A DNA stretch of 34,928 nucleotides from Arthrobacter alkaliphilus (lineage in GTDB: Bacteria; Actinomycetota; Actinomycetes; Actinomycetales; Micrococcaceae): contig NZ_JAKEEC010000014.1 of the NCBI RefSeq assembly GCF_021483235.1, positions 63,431 to 98,358 on the forward strand, written 5' to 3'. This document shows positions 34,301 to 34,928 of the stretch, one piece after another. The notes under the pieces were generated by a model. The model saw only the letters and a list, made by a program, of their open reading frames with translations, was not told the origin of the DNA and ran no database searches. Made by a program: the position numbers and the translations under genes. Positions within the stretch are counted from its first letter, which is position 1. The number at the start of each line of letters is the position of its first letter.

Positions 34301-34524
34301 AGAACGGCAAGTCCGGGAAACTCACCTTCGCGTGGAACAACCTGACACCGGGTTCATACATCGGCCGGCTCACGTTTGCCGGCACCAGCTCGCCGACGTT
34401 TGTGTCCGTCCTTGTCTCGGCAAGCGGCGCAGTGTCCGTGGTGCCGAACGATGACAAAGAAGGCGAACACGGCAAAGGCAAACTACAGAATGAAGGGGAC
34501 GACGAGTCAAACAACGCGCAATAG
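31351..34524 (+). CDS. Secreted subtilisin-like serine protease
   Basis: Large exported S8 protease (1057 aa). A Sec signal ends near AQA-AP (about residue 38). An I9-type propeptide follows, beginning DGRYVVVLAEKPAA and ending near LNGFSATLSANQA. The triad is Asp204 (GVIDTG), His305 (SHGTHTAS) and Ser630 (GTSMASPHIAG), with the oxyanion Asn in SAGNSGP. A protease-associated insert (about 450-560) lies between the Asn and Ser segments. The C-terminal 350 residues include fibronectin-like and bacterial pre-peptidase-like parts (ADFDLYVLSPSG) and a hydrophilic acidic tail. GTG 31351 was chosen because GGAAAGG stands before it; GTG 31339 overlaps that site. No LPxTG anchor is present, so it is probably released. 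Confidence 0.93.
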   Translation: MNSQGKSFIGSGGLRKAAAFAVGLPVLLSSVALTPAQAAPASGSTVFGSTATGIARNVDPKSYQDGRYVVVLAEKPAATYDGGTPGYAPTKPQAGKKVDVGKPEVKQYQAHLQQKQQDVAKQQNVSINRDYTTALNGFSATLSANQAVNLARNPDVLLVAPDTQSAPDYSTTDFLNLSGPNGAWNTQFGGQDQAGKGTVVGVIDTGYTPTSKFFAGDPVQPLVGDPQVGVPYRTSDGKIAMLKANGDTFVGECQKGTDTGAAFDGTACNSKVLAAHYFADAFLQTVPPAERAPQEQISPIDIVSHGTHTASTAAGNPGVETFVDGRSFGKTSGVAPAAKLSIYKVCWEDTNPNTGGCYSSAAIAAIDQAIADGVDVLNYSISGATDTTTDPVSLAFLSAASAGIFVAASAGNSGPQASTVNHGAPWMTTVAATTFSQELQGTVEFSDGSKFRGASIMNHQVSGAGVVLSANAGSGTGNAALCAPGSLDPAKIAGKVVVCDRGVVDRVAKSAEVLRGGGVGMILVNLATSSLDTDKHAVPTVHVNPPASQAIKAKVAANSGLTVSLVDHDTTGLPLEAQPQIAGFSSRGPLLATDSDLLKPDVSAPGVAVLAGVSPIGSHGDEYGFMSGTSMASPHIAGFGALILAKNPGWSPAAVKSAMMTTASDVKLADGSKNQDVFATGAGEMNPASVLEPGLVYDAGTEDYLKFIQGTGVDLGKPGLGSTLPRDMNLPSFALGNLAGKIEVTRTVTALTPGQYRATVNLPGVDVKVTPSVLNFNEAGQTKTFKVTFENKTATLGTFAMGSLKWEGAGKSVVSPIAVRPQSVLASKNVAFTSQQASGSGDINIVSGSDSPTAVTIDGLSKADSSPAELVPGPVALANNASNFVKTATVAPGTAFAKFSVISSDPTADFDLYVLSPSGQLFTAATPSASESLSLNNPQPGTYTIIANLYASPNNRPTKASVDAAILGANQGNATVTPNPIEMKNGKSGKLTFAWNNLTPGSYIGRLTFAGTSSPTFVSVLVSASGAVSVVPNDDKEGEHGKGKLQNEGDDESNNAQ

Positions 34525-34555
34525 CGCAGCAGTGATCGTCTGACGCAAACGCGAA

Positions 34556-34587
34556 AAGCGGCCGGTGGGAGATCCCGCCGGCCGCTT
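34556..34587 (+). terminator. Terminator of the protease gene
   Basis: Fifteen-base arms (34556-34570 and 34573-34587, AAGCGGCC with GGCCGCTT outermost) pair with one G-U and a very tight loop, 31 bases after the stop. The repeat array starts 13 bases later. Confidence 0.8.
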
Positions 34588-34600
34588 CCTTGTCCCCCGG

Positions 34601-34888
34601 ACGCCCGGTCACCTTTGGGGCCCTTTTGGTGCACGCTCGGTCACCTTTGGGGTCTTTTGGGCGGACGCCCGGTCACCGTTGGGGCCCTTTTGGTGCACGC
34701 TCGGTCACCGTTGGGGTCTTTTGGGCGGACGCCCGGTCACCGTTGGGGCCCTTTTGGTGCACGCTCGGTCACCGTTGGGGTCTTTTGGGCGGACGCCCGG
34801 TCACCGTTGGGGCCCTTTTGGTGCACGCTCGGTCACCTTTGGGGTCTTTTGGGCGGACGCCCGGTCACCTTTGGGTTCTTTTGGGCGG
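34601..34888. repeat. Nine-copy 32-bp tandem repeat arranged in 64-bp units
   Basis: Nine consecutive 32-bp units fill 34601-34888. Each starts ACGCYCGGTCACC, continues with a TTGGGG core and ends in CTTTTGG or TCTTTTGG. They alternate between an A form (CCCTTTTGGTGC) and a B form (TCTTTTGGGCGG), so the true period is 64 bp. Copies 1, 2, 8 and 9 have T after GGTCACC, and copies 3-7 have G. Every unit contains the palindrome GGTCACC. There are no unique spacers. The rest of 34525-34928 holds the terminator and 40 bases of flank; no gene was seen. Confidence 0.95.
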
Positions 34889-34928
34889 GCGGATTCCAGT
34901 GGTGGTTGCAACACGTCCTTTTATGCTG

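Noticed and set aside
34601..34888. CRISPR array
   Set aside because: The 32-bp units follow each other without unique spacers, and the alternating halves are nearly identical. No cas gene is in the window.

Overview
This 34.9 kb window is high-GC actinobacterial chromosome. The best match is a soil Micrococcaceae (Arthrobacter, Paenarthrobacter or Pseudarthrobacter-like). That rests on codon use, the pairing of fba with a DUF3151 gene, small-subunit PurL with separate PurS and PurQ, an NgcEFG-type amino-sugar importer, and many genes whose TANNNT -10 box sits six or seven bases before the start codon. The genus is an inference. I saw no rRNA, tRNA, phage, transposase or CRISPR array.

Layout. 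29-6290 is a tightly coupled sugar operon: lipoprotein binding protein, two permeases, Gfo/Idh/MocA dehydrogenase, ThuA-like protein and a second Gfo/Idh/MocA dehydrogenase. It resembles a trehalose or disaccharide uptake and keto-sugar pathway without its own ATPase. 6397-12900 is housekeeping: pyrE, a Tat-exported alpha/beta hydrolase, a convergent tyrosine-phosphatase and NagD-like pair, a SpoU methyltransferase, fba-DUF3151 and a uracil-DNA-glycosylase-like gene. 13107-14798 is a secreted phospholipase C/phosphatase. 15175-16464 is purA. 16576-18206 is an unusual regulatory block: an ECF-like promoter, a compact terminator hairpin, an ECF sigma factor, and an overlapping membrane protein that is probably its anti-sigma factor. 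18244-20798 holds small single genes (CoA-binding protein, lipoprotein polysaccharide deacetylase, MmcQ/YjbR, tetratricopeptide-like protein).

21008-24332 is ngcEFG, a probable N-acetylglucosamine/chitobiose importer, again without an ATPase. 24389-26750 carries a DUF1206 membrane protein, a DUF503 protein and an AbiEi/DUF559-type nuclease-like gene bracketed by two related palindromes. 26759-30082 (minus) is purSQL. 30437-31071 holds two small genes. 31351-34524 is a large secreted subtilisin-like protease, and 34601-34888 is a nine-copy, 32-bp tandem repeat that reaches almost to the window end.

The genes describe a scavenging lifestyle. Secreted protease, phospholipase and deacetylase break down polymers, two ATPase-less ABC importers bring in sugars and amino sugars, and purA/purSQL/pyrE make nucleotides. 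The most unusual items are the palindrome-bracketed nuclease gene, the ECF promoter-hairpin module before the sigma gene, and the two-level tandem repeat at the right edge.
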